DNA of 26,032 nt from NCBI GenBank assembly GCA_946498265.1, contig CAMMNR010000006.1:1-26032 (forward strand), in the 5' to 3' direction. Positions 6,276 to 14,316 of this stretch are shown here, in pieces. The notes under the pieces are model-generated. The model ran no database searches, was not told where the DNA came from, and saw only the letters and a program-made list of their open reading frames with translations. Positions within the stretch are counted from its first letter, which is position 1; each line of letters opens with the position of its first letter. Made by a program: the position numbers and the translations under genes. Source of the DNA: an uncultured Clostridium sp. GTDB taxonomy: Bacteria > Bacillota > Clostridia > TANB77 > CAG-508.

Positions 6276-7614
6276 TAATATATGGGTGGCTTTGAGTACA
6301 CCAAATGAAATATTAATGAATATATTACTTATACCAGCTGGTATTATAGAAAGTATTTTAATATTATATATTTTTATCAGCATATTAAATATACAAACTA
6401 CTAAAAAACAAAAAATAATATATGTAATACTAATGACAATTACTAGTTTATTAAGTATGTATGTAATACCAAATCCATTCAATATAATATTCAACTATTT
6501 ACTTATGTTTATATTAGCTATTTCTATATTCAAAGTATCAATACTTAAAGGATTATTATGTATGTTATTATCATCAATAATATTCGCCTTATTAGGAATG
6601 TTGATTTCTAATCCTTATATGACTATTTTTAAAATTTCTTCTCAAGCATTAAATGACATACCTATTTATAGATTGTTATACTTATTCATTACTTATATAT
6701 TTGCTTTTATAATAATAATTGTTATTAGAAAGAAAAACATCATATTGTCTATACTAGATGATTTAAACAAGAAGAATAAACGCATTATTATAATCAACTT
6801 AATATTTGCTACAATCACATTAATATTCCAGGTAATTTTAACTTTTTATTACACTGACGTATTACCTATTAGTATAACTTTTCTTAGCTTTGTTATTTTT
6901 CTTTCATATGTTGCAATTAGCATATTTAGTCTTACTCGTGTCATGAAACTAAATTTAGCTACTAAAAAACTTGAAAGTGCTGAAGAATATAATAATACTT
7001 TAAGAATTTTACATGATAATGTTAGAGGATTTAAACATGATTTTGATAATATAGTTACAACTATTGGTGGATATATAAGAACAAATGATATGGAAGGTTT
7101 AAAACAATATTATCTACAACTTGAAGATGATTGTCAAAGAGTTAATAATTTATACATTCTTAATCCATCAGTTGTTAATAATGATGGTATATATAATCTA
7201 ATAATGAAAAAATATCATGAAGCAGAAGAAAAAGATATTAAAGTTAATATTTCATTTTTACTAGATTTAAGTACATTAAATATGAAAATATATGAATTTG
7301 CAAGAATTTTAGGAATATTACTAGATAATGCTATAGAAGCAAGTTCAGAATGTGAAGAGAAAATTATTAATTTAACATTTAGAAATGATTCAAAAAATTC
7401 TAGACAATTAATTATTATTGAAAATACATATAAAAATAAAGATGTTGATACTCATAAAATATTTGAAAAAGGTGTATCAGGTAAAGAAAACCATACTGGA
7501 TTAGGTTTATGGGAAGTTAATAAATTATTAAATAAAAATAAGAATATTACTTTATTCACAACTAAAAACGATCAATTTTTCACTCAACAATTAGAAATAT
7601 ATTATAATAATTAA
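6262..7614 (+). CDS. agrC: AgrC-like sensor histidine kinase
   Basis: 450 aa. The N-terminal half (about 15-230) holds six to seven hydrophobic helices forming the peptide-sensing membrane domain. A dimerisation/phosphoacceptor region follows with RGFKHDFDNIV, His259 being the likely phosphorylated residue. Then comes the GHKL ATPase: N box ILGILLDNAIEAS (about 351-363) and G box TGLGLWEVNKLL (about 410-421). This layout is that of the AgrC/ComD class (HPK10), which detects cyclic peptides made by AgrB and AgrD. The start overlaps the end of agrA by 14 bases, with GGAGG upstream inside agrA. A strong terminator follows the stop. Its natural ligand is most simply the peptide encoded at 7775-7894. 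Confidence 0.92.
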   Translation: MEFFNNIWVALSTPNEILMNILLIPAGIIESILILYIFISILNIQTTKKQKIIYVILMTITSLLSMYVIPNPFNIIFNYLLMFILAISIFKVSILKGLLCMLLSSIIFALLGMLISNPYMTIFKISSQALNDIPIYRLLYLFITYIFAFIIIIVIRKKNIILSILDDLNKKNKRIIIINLIFATITLIFQVILTFYYTDVLPISITFLSFVIFLSYVAISIFSLTRVMKLNLATKKLESAEEYNNTLRILHDNVRGFKHDFDNIVTTIGGYIRTNDMEGLKQYYLQLEDDCQRVNNLYILNPSVVNNDGIYNLIMKKYHEAEEKDIKVNISFLLDLSTLNMKIYEFARILGILLDNAIEASSECEEKIINLTFRNDSKNSRQLIIIENTYKNKDVDTHKIFEKGVSGKENHTGLGLWEVNKLLNKNKNITLFTTKNDQFFTQQLEIYYNN

Positions 7615-7628
7615 ATTTATTTATAATG

Positions 7629-7663
7629 AAAAGTTTTTTAAAATACAATTTTAGAAAGCTTTT
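7629..7663 (+). terminator. Terminator of agrA-agrC
   Basis: A 16-bp stem (7629-7644 with 7648-7663, loop ACA) is fully paired in plus-strand RNA if G-U pairs are counted, and UAUUUUUG follows. It starts 15 bases after the agrC stop. Confidence 0.75.
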
Positions 7664-7688
7664 TATTTTTGTATTTATATGCATGATA

Positions 7689-7711
7689 AAAACAGCTTTA
7701 TAAGCTGTTTT
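7689..7711 (-). terminator. Terminator of agrB-agrD (probably bidirectional)
   Basis: AAAACAGCTT/AAGCTGTTTT is a perfect 10-bp stem with a TAT loop. On the minus strand it is followed by UUUUUAUC-type sequence and so ends the agrBD message; on the plus strand it backs up the agrC terminator. A smaller CTTGGT/ACCAAG hairpin (7744-7761) lies between it and agrD. Confidence 0.75.
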
Positions 7712-7774
7712 CAATAGGATTATCTATAACTTTTTAAAAGTTACTTGGTGTTTTTACCAAGGTTAATAACAAAA

Positions 7775-7894
7775 TTAATCTTTTCTAATCATACTTGCTG
7801 GCATTTTTGGTTGATGCCATACAAATGCTATAACACAAGCTGTATTTGTTGCTTTTGCATATTTTTCTGCTACTTTTGCTAAGAATTTTAACAT
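7775..7894 (-). CDS. agrD: AgrD-like cyclic autoinducer peptide precursor
   Basis: 39 codons, ATG at 7894 behind a GGGGGAAGGG ribosome site. Residues 1-18 (MLKFLAKVAEKYAKATNT) form an amphipathic helix that would hold the precursor at the membrane. The core is TACVIAFVW with one cysteine (Cys20). Residues 27 onward, HQPKMPASMIRKD, are the conserved C-terminal recognition tail of AgrD (x-[EQ]-P-x-x-P), removed by AgrB. If cleavage falls before His27 as in clostridial relatives, the thiolactone ring would be Cys20-Trp26, seven residues, where most known AgrD peptides form five-residue rings. The gene lies 58 bases downstream of agrB on the same strand. Confidence 0.9.
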   Translation of the reverse strand: MLKFLAKVAEKYAKATNTACVIAFVWHQPKMPASMIRKD

Positions 7895-7952
7895 AGACCC
7901 TTCCCCCTTCTTAGTTATATATAATACAAAATACTACCGGTAATAATTTGTA

Positions 7953-8579
7953 CTAAACTGTTTTTTCTATTATATCTCCATAAACTTCATATCCATATTT
8001 ACTATTTGTTAATCTGTATACAAACTTAGTTATCATTATAGTTTGTATCAAATTTCCTAAAATCAATATATTTGATATTACATTATCTTTTATTATTAAT
8101 GCACATATTAAGCCTATCGTAAATGTAATATATGATAATATTTGTTTTTTTCTTCTATCTTTTTTTCTTAAAATTGGTACATTTTCTGTATCTGCTGGTG
8201 CATACATTTTTATCATTATCATTCCAAATATCCATGTTAATAATATAACTATGTATTTAATAATAGATGATAAAACTATATATTGTGAAATATAAGGTAT
8301 TCCACAAAAGAATAATGTTGTAAAAATTATGCAACCTATATGTGAATGTAAATGTACTCCTCCTACTGCTCCTTTATATGGAAGTAATACTATAAATGTA
8401 AATAATGCTAAAGGAAATATTCCTAATATATATGCCACTACTAACATTATTATAATCTTTGGAAATTCTCCTATTATATTTTGTAGTCCATAATTTATTA
8501 CTTCAGCTTTTTCGTCGTCTATTTCTGGCATTTCTTGTTTAATTTTGTCGGTTAAGAAATTACAGATTTTGTCTATCAT
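7953..8579 (-). CDS. agrB: AgrB-like peptide-cyclising membrane endopeptidase
   Basis: 208 aa, the usual AgrB length; ATG at 8579 after GAGGTGAG. Five or six hydrophobic segments span about residues 36-200. The catalytic signature GGVHLHSHIGC places His76 and Cys83 seven residues apart, as His77 and Cys84 are in the staphylococcal enzyme. By family knowledge it cleaves the C-terminal tail of AgrD, holds the peptide as a thioester on the cysteine and closes the thiolactone ring. The basic RKKDRRKK segment (about 138-145) marks a cytoplasmic loop. It is first in an agrB-agrD unit that converges on agrA-agrC. Confidence 0.93.
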   Translation of the reverse strand: MIDKICNFLTDKIKQEMPEIDDEKAEVINYGLQNIIGEFPKIIIMLVVAYILGIFPLALFTFIVLLPYKGAVGGVHLHSHIGCIIFTTLFFCGIPYISQYIVLSSIIKYIVILLTWIFGMIMIKMYAPADTENVPILRKKDRRKKQILSYITFTIGLICALIIKDNVISNILILGNLIQTIMITKFVYRLTNSKYGYEVYGDIIEKTV

Positions 8580-8890
8580 TTTCTCACCTCAATTCTTAAG
8601 CTAACTGAATTTTATCACCTATTTTTTTGTTATATGAATTTATTTTACGAAAAGCTTATTTTCTTTTATAAAAAATATTTATTATTTGTATATGTCGTCT
8701 TTCATAAAATATTCTTTGTATTTTGTATATACTGTTGATTTTCCCCCTGTAAATACGCAATTTGTTGGTTGTATTATTTTTTATGAATTTTTTTGTATAT
8801 TAGAATTTTATAATATTTGAAATATGTTATGTCAGTGGCTACTGATAAATTTTTAAAAAAACTGTTAATATATTTTTTATATTCATTTGA
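8580..8890. other. Upstream region of agrB, no gene
   Basis: About 310 AT-rich bases between agrB and the tRNA terminator. No long frame and no convincing consensus promoter for agrB could be picked. On the minus strand TAACAGTTT and TATCAGTAG lie about 20 bases start to start (8842-8870), resembling the paired half-sites bound by LytTR regulators. A short TCAGT-GGCT-ACTGA hairpin sits at 8832-8845. Control of agrBD by the AgrA-like regulator through this region is expected from known systems but not proven here. Confidence 0.3.
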
Positions 8891-8898
8891 AATAAAAA

Positions 8899-8937
8899 AA
8901 AACAGTACATACCAAATACTTTGATATATACTGTTTT
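8899..8937 (-). terminator. Terminator of the tRNA-Met transcript
   Basis: AAAACAGTATATA and its partner at 8899-8911 form a 13-bp stem in minus-strand RNA (one G-U pair), with an inner CAAA/TTTG extension and nine U at the 3' side. It begins 14 bases past the tRNA 3' end. Confidence 0.75.
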
Positions 8938-8951
8938 CTATTAATATTTAA

Positions 8952-9028
8952 TGGTAGCGAAGATGTGATTCGAACACATGACCCTTCGGGTATGAACCGA
9001 ATGCTCTAGCCAACTGAGCTACTTCGCC
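8952..9028 (-). tRNA. tRNA-Met (anticodon CAT), elongator type
   Basis: 77 bases with all arms visible: acceptor GGCGAAG against CTTCGCT (G1-U72 wobble, as in Firmicutes elongator tRNA-Met), D-arm GCTC..GAGC with AGTTGGCTA loop, anticodon stem TTCGG/CCGAA around TTCATAC, T-arm ATGTG-TTCGAAT-CACAT, and an encoded CCA end. The G1-U72 pair and the D-arm fit the elongator rather than the initiator. It is a single tRNA gene with its own promoter and terminator. Confidence 0.96.
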
Positions 9029-9047
9029 ATAAGCAATAACATTAATT

Positions 9048-9076
9048 ATTATACTTTGTAATTTTAAATTTGTCAA
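9048..9076 (-). promoter_or_regulatory. Consensus promoter of tRNA-Met
   Basis: TTGACA (9071-9076) and TATAAT (9048-9053) on the minus strand, spaced exactly 17, about 20 bases upstream of the tRNA 5' end: a perfect match to consensus, as usual for stable RNA genes. Confidence 0.88.
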
Positions 9077-9154
9077 GACAATTTGCAAATATTTTTCGTA
9101 AATTCTAACTATTTTGTTATAGTTTAAACTAATATTTTTAAATTATGCACAAAT

Positions 9155-11353
9155 TTATCTTCTCAATCTCAAAGTATTACAAATAACTGTTAAGCTACTT
9201 AATACCATCGCAATACTTGCAATCATTGGATTTATTGATATTCCAAGTGGTTTCAAAAATCCAATTGCAATTGGAATCATTAAAACATTATAGAAAAATG
9301 CCCAAAATAGATTTTGCTTAATTATTTTTATTGTTTTCTTACTTATAGAAATTAATTTAGTTATACTATCTAGATTATCTCTTGTAAGAATAACATCTGA
9401 TGAGTCCATTGCAATGTCTGTTCCACTTTTCACGCTAACTCCAATATCCGCTGTAGCAAGTGCTGGACTGTCATTTATTCCATCTCCACACATCATAACA
9501 TTTTTGTTTTCTGATTTTAATTTTTTTATAACATTTGTTTTTTCTGAAGGTAAAACATTTGCTATTACTTTCGTTATACCTATATCTTCTGCTATTTTTG
9601 TAGCTGTATCTTTATTGTCTCCTGTTAGCATAATTGTATCAATTTTATTTTCATTTAATTCTTTTATTACTTGTTTTGCATTGTCTCTTACAATATCATT
9701 TACTCCAATTAGTGCAATTATTTTATTATTTCGAGTAACATATACTACACTGTTTCCATTTTTTGATAGTTCTTCTTCCTCTTTTTTGTAATTATTTTCT
9801 ATATTGTATTTTTCCAAAATTTTTGAATTTCCTATAATCATTTTTTGATTATTTACTGTCCCTATAATTCCATATCCACTAACATTTTCAAAATCTTTTA
9901 CTTCTACTTTTGTTATTTTATTTTCTTCTAAATAATCTGTAAATGCATTTCCTATTGGATGTGTTGATTTTGCTTCAAGACTTCCGACTAATTGTAATAA
10001 CTCATTGTTTTTCATATTTGTATAATTTTTTATTTCAGATATTTTTAATTTTCCATATGTTAAAGTTCCTGTTTTGTCAAATACAATTGTGTTTACTTTT
10101 TGTGCATTTTCTAATATTTCACTTTTCTTTACTAATATTCCATTATTTGCACATAGCCCCTCTGCTACTACTATTGCAAGTGGTGTTGCTAGCCCTAAAC
10201 TGCATGGACATGCTACAACTAATATTGTTACAAATACTATTAAACTACTTGCAAAATCATAGCCAAGTACTAAGTATGCTATAAATGCCAAAATTGCAAT
10301 TCCTATAACTGTTGGTACAAAGTAACTTGAAACTTTGTCTGCGATTTTTGCAATTGGTGCTTTTGTATTACTTGCTTCCACTACTAATTTTACTATTTCA
10401 GATATTGTAGATTCTTTTCCTATTTTTTCTGCTTTGTATTCTATATATCCGTCATAATTAATGCTTCCTGCTATTACTTTTTGCCCTACTTCTTTAGTTA
10501 CTGGCTTGCTTTCTCCGGTTATGAATGACTCATCTAAATGAGTTTTTCCTTCTATAATTTCTCCATCTACAGATATTCTTTCTCCTGGTTTACTAACTAC
10601 TATGTCTCCTTTATGGACTTCGTCTATTGTCACTGTTTTTTCTTTTCCATCTACTTTTACTGTTGCTTTTTCTGGTGTTATTTTTACTAGTTTTTGGATT
10701 GCTTCTTTTGTCTTATCTTTGCTTATTCCATCTAAGTATCTACCTAATTTTATGAAATATATTACCATTGCTACAGATTCAAAATACAAATTGTGCATTG
10801 CTGAATTGTCTCCATTTATAATTAATATCATACTGTAAATACTGTATAAAAAACTGCTTAATACTCCAATTCCAACAAGTGTATCCATGTTTGGTGTTCT
10901 ATGTATTAGATTTTTATAGCCATTTTTTAACACATCAAATCCATATATTATAAATAAAATTGCAAATATAAATAAACATATTGTATATCCTATAGGATTT
11001 TTATTTACATCTATTAATTCTAATGTTGGTAAATTAACCATATGTCCCATTGCAATATACATGAAAACAATTGCAAGCACTGTAAATATGATGAATTTTA
11101 TTTTTTCTTTTTTGTTTTTACCTTCACTTTTTATTTCTTTGAATTCTCCTAAACTTTTAAATCCTGCTTTTTTTACAAATTCATTTAGTTTGTCAATATC
11201 TAAAATTTTCTCATCATATTCTATACTCGCATTTGCCATTACTAAATTAACTGATGCTTGTTTTATTCCTTGTTGTTTATTTAGATATTTTTCTAATCCA
11301 TTTGAACATGCACTACATGTCATTCCTTCAATAGATAATATTATTTTTTTCAT
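9155..11353 (-). CDS. copA: CopA-type copper-exporting P-type ATPase
   Basis: 732 aa. One N-terminal heavy-metal-associated domain with GMTCSAC (Cys13/Cys16), then membrane helices. The TGES loop (ITGESKPV) is the actuator domain. VACPCSLGLATPLA (about 380-393) is the CPC metal site in the sixth helix, DKTGTLT (about 427) the phosphorylated aspartate, and MLTGDN and GDGINDSPAL the nucleotide/hinge motifs. The last helices carry FFYNVLMIP and MVLSSLTVICNTLRL, the YN and MxxSS signatures of Cu(I) pumps (P1B-1). It would export cuprous ions across the cytoplasmic membrane. The start lies 19 bases downstream of copZ, so the two form one unit. Confidence 0.95.
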   Translation of the reverse strand: MKKIILSIEGMTCSACSNGLEKYLNKQQGIKQASVNLVMANASIEYDEKILDIDKLNEFVKKAGFKSLGEFKEIKSEGKNKKEKIKFIIFTVLAIVFMYIAMGHMVNLPTLELIDVNKNPIGYTICLFIFAILFIIYGFDVLKNGYKNLIHRTPNMDTLVGIGVLSSFLYSIYSMILIINGDNSAMHNLYFESVAMVIYFIKLGRYLDGISKDKTKEAIQKLVKITPEKATVKVDGKEKTVTIDEVHKGDIVVSKPGERISVDGEIIEGKTHLDESFITGESKPVTKEVGQKVIAGSINYDGYIEYKAEKIGKESTISEIVKLVVEASNTKAPIAKIADKVSSYFVPTVIGIAILAFIAYLVLGYDFASSLIVFVTILVVACPCSLGLATPLAIVVAEGLCANNGILVKKSEILENAQKVNTIVFDKTGTLTYGKLKISEIKNYTNMKNNELLQLVGSLEAKSTHPIGNAFTDYLEENKITKVEVKDFENVSGYGIIGTVNNQKMIIGNSKILEKYNIENNYKKEEEELSKNGNSVVYVTRNNKIIALIGVNDIVRDNAKQVIKELNENKIDTIMLTGDNKDTATKIAEDIGITKVIANVLPSEKTNVIKKLKSENKNVMMCGDGINDSPALATADIGVSVKSGTDIAMDSSDVILTRDNLDSITKLISISKKTIKIIKQNLFWAFFYNVLMIPIAIGFLKPLGISINPMIASIAMVLSSLTVICNTLRLRR

Positions 11354-11372
11354 AATTATTTACATTCCTTTT

Positions 11373-11579
11373 TTATTTTTCTACTTCAAATCCAATATCA
11401 TCAATAGTTTCTTCTAAAATCTCTGTTTTTACATCATCTTTTGATGTTACTTTTACTATTCCAGTTTCAAAACTCGCTTCTACATTTTCTACTCCTTTAA
11501 TTTCTCCTAGTGCATTTTTTATTCTGTTTTCACATCCTCCACATACCATTCCTTTTACTTTTAAAGTTGTTTCTTTCAT
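11373..11579 (-). CDS. copZ: CopZ-like copper chaperone
   Basis: 68 aa, a single ferredoxin-like heavy-metal-associated domain. GMVCGGCENRI holds the CxxC metal site (Cys13, Cys16), and DDIGFEVEK is the typical C-terminal strand. By family knowledge it binds Cu(I) in the cytoplasm and delivers it to the N-terminal domain of CopA, encoded immediately downstream. The ATG at 11579 follows GGGAGGAATTTTTCT. A modest promoter and a CCTTATATATAGG near-palindrome lie upstream; no copper-specific repressor gene (CsoR or CopY) is seen in the window. Confidence 0.9.
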   Translation of the reverse strand: MKETTLKVKGMVCGGCENRIKNALGEIKGVENVEASFETGIVKVTSKDDVKTEILEETIDDIGFEVEK

Positions 11580-11617
11580 AGAAAAATTCCTCCCTTTTTT
11601 ATAAAAATTCTTAGCCT

Positions 11618-11646
11618 TATATATAGGAAATCAACTTTTATCTTAA
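11618..11646 (-). promoter_or_regulatory. Candidate copZ-copA promoter
   Basis: Minus strand TTAAGA (11641-11646), 17 bases, TATATA (11618-11623). The -10 box lies inside the near-palindrome CCTTATATATAGG (11615-11627), which could be an operator. The match to consensus is only moderate, so read-through from the cad genes is an alternative. Confidence 0.4.
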
Positions 11647-11695
11647 GTTTTTCCATATTTTAAAAAATTGATTTACCTTAATATTTATAATAATT

Positions 11696-13555
11696 TTATT
11701 TATTAATATTGCTTATCTTTTTAGTTTTTAATGCTCTTAAAGCATTTATAATAGCAATTATAGAAACTCCAACATCTGCAAACACTGCTTCCCACATTGT
11801 TGATAATCCAAATGCTGCTAATATTAATACTAGTACTTTAATTGCTATAGCAAATATAATGTTTTCTTTAACAATTCTCATTGTCTTTTTAGACAATTTA
11901 ATTGCATTCACTATTTTTGATGGCTCATCTGTCATTATTACAATATCTGCCGCTTCTATTGCACTATCTGCTCCTAGTCCACCCATTGCAATTCCTATAT
12001 CTGCTAATGCAAGAACTGGGGCATCATTAATTCCATCTCCAACAAATGCTAGTTTTCCTTTTTCTGATTTAGTTTTTAACAATTCTTCCACTTTTTGTAC
12101 TTTACCATCTGGCAATAATTCTGTATATACTTTGTCTATTCCTATTTGTTTTGCCACATTTTCTCCTACATCTTTTCTATCTCCTGTAAGCATTACTGTT
12201 TGTTTTATATTATTTTTCTTTAATTGCTTTATTGTATATTTTGCATCTTCTTTTATTTTATCTGATATTAAAATATATCCTGCATATTTTCCTTGTATTG
12301 CTACATATAAAATTGTTCCAACATCTGTACATTTAGTAAATTCTATTTGCTTTTCTTCCATTAATTTTTCATTTCCAACTATGACATCTTGTTCTCCTAT
12401 TTTAGCAATTATTCCTAAGCCAGATATCTCTTGATAATCTATTATTTGTTTTTCATCTACAGGTTTATTATACTTCTTTTTTATAGATTTTGAAATAGGA
12501 TGATTAGAAAAATTTTCTGCATATGCTGATACTTTTAATAATTCTTCTTCTGACATATCTATCGCATTTACTTTTTGTACTTCAAAAACACCTTTAGTTA
12601 ATGTCCCTGTCTTATCAAAAACTGTTATTTCTGTATTAGCTAAAGCTTCTAAATAGTTACTTCCTTTTACCAATACACCCATTTTAGATGCTCCACCTAT
12701 TCCTCCAAAGAAACTTAAAGGTATTGAAATTACTAATGCACATGGACATGATACAACTAAAAATGATAATGCCCTATATATCCAATCTGAAAAACTTGCC
12801 CCTGGTATAAGAAGTGGTGGGAAAATTGCTAATATTAACGCAATTATAACAACAATTGGAGTATAATATTTTGCAAATTTTGTTATAAAGTTTTCTGATT
12901 TAGATTTTTTACTACTTGCGTTTTCCACTAAATCTAATATTTTACTTACTGTTGATTCTCCATATTCTTTTGTTACTTCTATTTTTATTAGTCCATCTAA
13001 ATTTATACATCCACTTAATACATCTTCTCCTTCTGTTACTTCTCTTGGCAATGACTCTCCTGTTAGTGCTTTTGTATCTAATGTTGTTTTTCCCTCAATT
13101 ATATGTCCATCTAAGGGGATTTTTTCTCCTGGTTTTACTACTATGGTATTTCCTATTTTCACTTCACTTGGATTGACTTTTTCTATTTCTCCATTTTTAT
13201 ATACATTTGCATAATCTGGTCTTATATCCATCAAACTTGCAATTGATTTTCTTGATTTATCAACAGCATAACTTTGGAACAATTCTCCTATTTGATAAAA
13301 TAACATCACTGCTACTGCTTCTGGAAATTCTCCTATTCCAAAAGCCCCTAATGTCGCAACAGACATTAAAAAGTTTTCATCAAATACCTTTCCTCTAAAA
13401 ATATTTCTTACAGCTTTTCTTAGTATTTCAAATCCAACAATGATATAACTTATTATAAATATTACATTATTTATCCATTCATTTTGAAATTTTATTGCCA
13501 TTGCAATTATAAATAATATGAGAGCTAATATAATTTTTATACCTTTTTTCTTCAT
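11696..13555 (-). CDS. cadA: CadA/ZntA-type Zn/Cd/Pb-exporting P-type ATPase
   Basis: 619 aa, with no N-terminal metal-binding domain; that domain is a separate protein encoded 14 bases upstream. Motifs: ALTGES (actuator), VVSCPCALVISIPLSF (CPC helix; the PCALVISIP form is typical of P1B-2 pumps), DKTGTLTKG (phosphorylation), HPIS, VMLTGDR and GDGINDAPVLALADIG. The last helix carries WEAVFADVGVSIIAIINALR, whose aspartate corresponds to the Zn/Cd ligand of ZntA. It would expel divalent soft metals (Zn, Cd, Pb). It lies downstream of a CadC-like repressor, fitting the predicted substrate. Confidence 0.93.
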   Translation of the reverse strand: MKKKGIKIILALILFIIAMAIKFQNEWINNVIFIISYIIVGFEILRKAVRNIFRGKVFDENFLMSVATLGAFGIGEFPEAVAVMLFYQIGELFQSYAVDKSRKSIASLMDIRPDYANVYKNGEIEKVNPSEVKIGNTIVVKPGEKIPLDGHIIEGKTTLDTKALTGESLPREVTEGEDVLSGCINLDGLIKIEVTKEYGESTVSKILDLVENASSKKSKSENFITKFAKYYTPIVVIIALILAIFPPLLIPGASFSDWIYRALSFLVVSCPCALVISIPLSFFGGIGGASKMGVLVKGSNYLEALANTEITVFDKTGTLTKGVFEVQKVNAIDMSEEELLKVSAYAENFSNHPISKSIKKKYNKPVDEKQIIDYQEISGLGIIAKIGEQDVIVGNEKLMEEKQIEFTKCTDVGTILYVAIQGKYAGYILISDKIKEDAKYTIKQLKKNNIKQTVMLTGDRKDVGENVAKQIGIDKVYTELLPDGKVQKVEELLKTKSEKGKLAFVGDGINDAPVLALADIGIAMGGLGADSAIEAADIVIMTDEPSKIVNAIKLSKKTMRIVKENIIFAIAIKVLVLILAAFGLSTMWEAVFADVGVSIIAIINALRALKTKKISNINK

Positions 13556-13569
13556 ATGTCTGCCTCCTC

Positions 13570-13791
13570 TTATAATTCTTCCAATGTTACATCTGGTTCT
13601 TCTCTTTTAATTACTTTCTTTATTTTTTTCAAAATCTCTTCTTTATTATTTTCATCAATTTCTAAATCTATTCTTTCTGACATAAAACTAATGCTTGCAC
13701 TAGTAACTCCTTCAACTTTTTGAATCGCCCTTTCTAATTCTGCTGCACAATTTGCACAATCTAATCCTTTTATTTTAAATTTCATATTCAT
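13570..13791 (-). CDS. Stand-alone heavy-metal-associated domain protein
   Basis: 73 aa: MNMKFKIKGLDCANCAAELE..., with the CxxC site in GLDCANC (Cys12, Cys15). The GLDCANCA form is the one usually fused to the N-terminus of CadA-type ATPases, whereas copper chaperones have GMTC or GMVC. The stop is 14 bases before the cadA start, so this looks like the ATPase's metal-binding domain encoded as a separate polypeptide. The glutamate-rich tail (REEPDVTLEEL) resembles the linker that joins the domain to the pump in other bacteria. It probably delivers Zn/Cd to, or senses it for, the pump. Confidence 0.85.
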   Translation of the reverse strand: MNMKFKIKGLDCANCAAELERAIQKVEGVTSASISFMSERIDLEIDENNKEEILKKIKKVIKREEPDVTLEEL

Positions 13792-13916
13792 TTTATACTC
13801 ACTTTCCTTTCTACTTCATGTCATAAATTATGATTAGAAGAATTTTTAATTTTTTTAATTATCTATCTTAAATTTTTTATTAAGCTAAATTATTTTTTTA
13901 TTTTATATTCTTATAT

Positions 13917-14291
13917 TTATAAGTTTTCTTTTTCCTTGTGCTCTATGTGTTCAATTCCAACTTCGAATACTTGCTGAACATGTTCATCATCTAAAGTATA
14001 ATAAACTTCTTTTCCTTCTTTTCTATATTTTACTATTCCACTTTTTCTTAACATTGCTAGTTGATGTGAAATAGATGATTTACTCATTCCAAGTACATTT
14101 GCAATATCACATACACACATTTCATTTTGATCTAATGCAAATAATATTTTTGTTCTTGTTGTATCACCTATGATTTTAAAAAATTCCGCTAATTTATCAA
14201 ATAATTCTTGTTTTGGCATCTTTGATAATGTTTTATCTACAACATCTTGATGTATTATATTACAATCACATATAAATTCATTTTTGGACAT
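13917..14291 (-). CDS. CadC/SmtB-type ArsR-family metal-sensing repressor
   Basis: 124 aa, ATG at 14291 after AGGAGG. Winged helix-turn-helix domain at about 30-100 (GDTTRTKILFAL, MSKSSISHQLAMLRKSGIV recognition helix, GKEVYYTL wing). Both known metal-site types are present. The CadC alpha3N site is Cys8, Cys10 with Cys59, Cys61 in EMCVCD. The SmtB alpha5 site is Asp102, His104, His115, His118, matching DxHx(10)Hx(2)H. By family knowledge, Cd/Pb or Zn binding releases the repressor from DNA. It heads the cluster and lies next to three operator palindromes, so it should control itself and the downstream pump genes. Confidence 0.93.
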   Translation of the reverse strand: MSKNEFICDCNIIHQDVVDKTLSKMPKQELFDKLAEFFKIIGDTTRTKILFALDQNEMCVCDIANVLGMSKSSISHQLAMLRKSGIVKYRKEGKEVYYTLDDEHVQQVFEVGIEHIEHKEKENL

Positions 14292-14316
14292 TTCATTTCC
14301 TCCTTTTTTGCAACAA

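Noticed and set aside
8832..8870. LytTR (AgrA) binding repeats upstream of agrB
   Set aside because: TAACAGTTT and TATCAGTAG are only loosely like the known half-sites and I could not place them against a clear promoter, so they are mentioned only as weak candidates.
8952..9028. tRNA-Met as attachment site of an integrated element
   Set aside because: No repeat of the tRNA 3' end and no integrase were seen within the window.
11709..12434. A 241-codon open frame on the plus strand opposite cadA
   Set aside because: It is the antisense shadow of the strongly supported ATPase gene; no ribosome site, and composition follows the complementary codons. The same applies to the plus-strand frames opposite copA, the PHP gene and the others.
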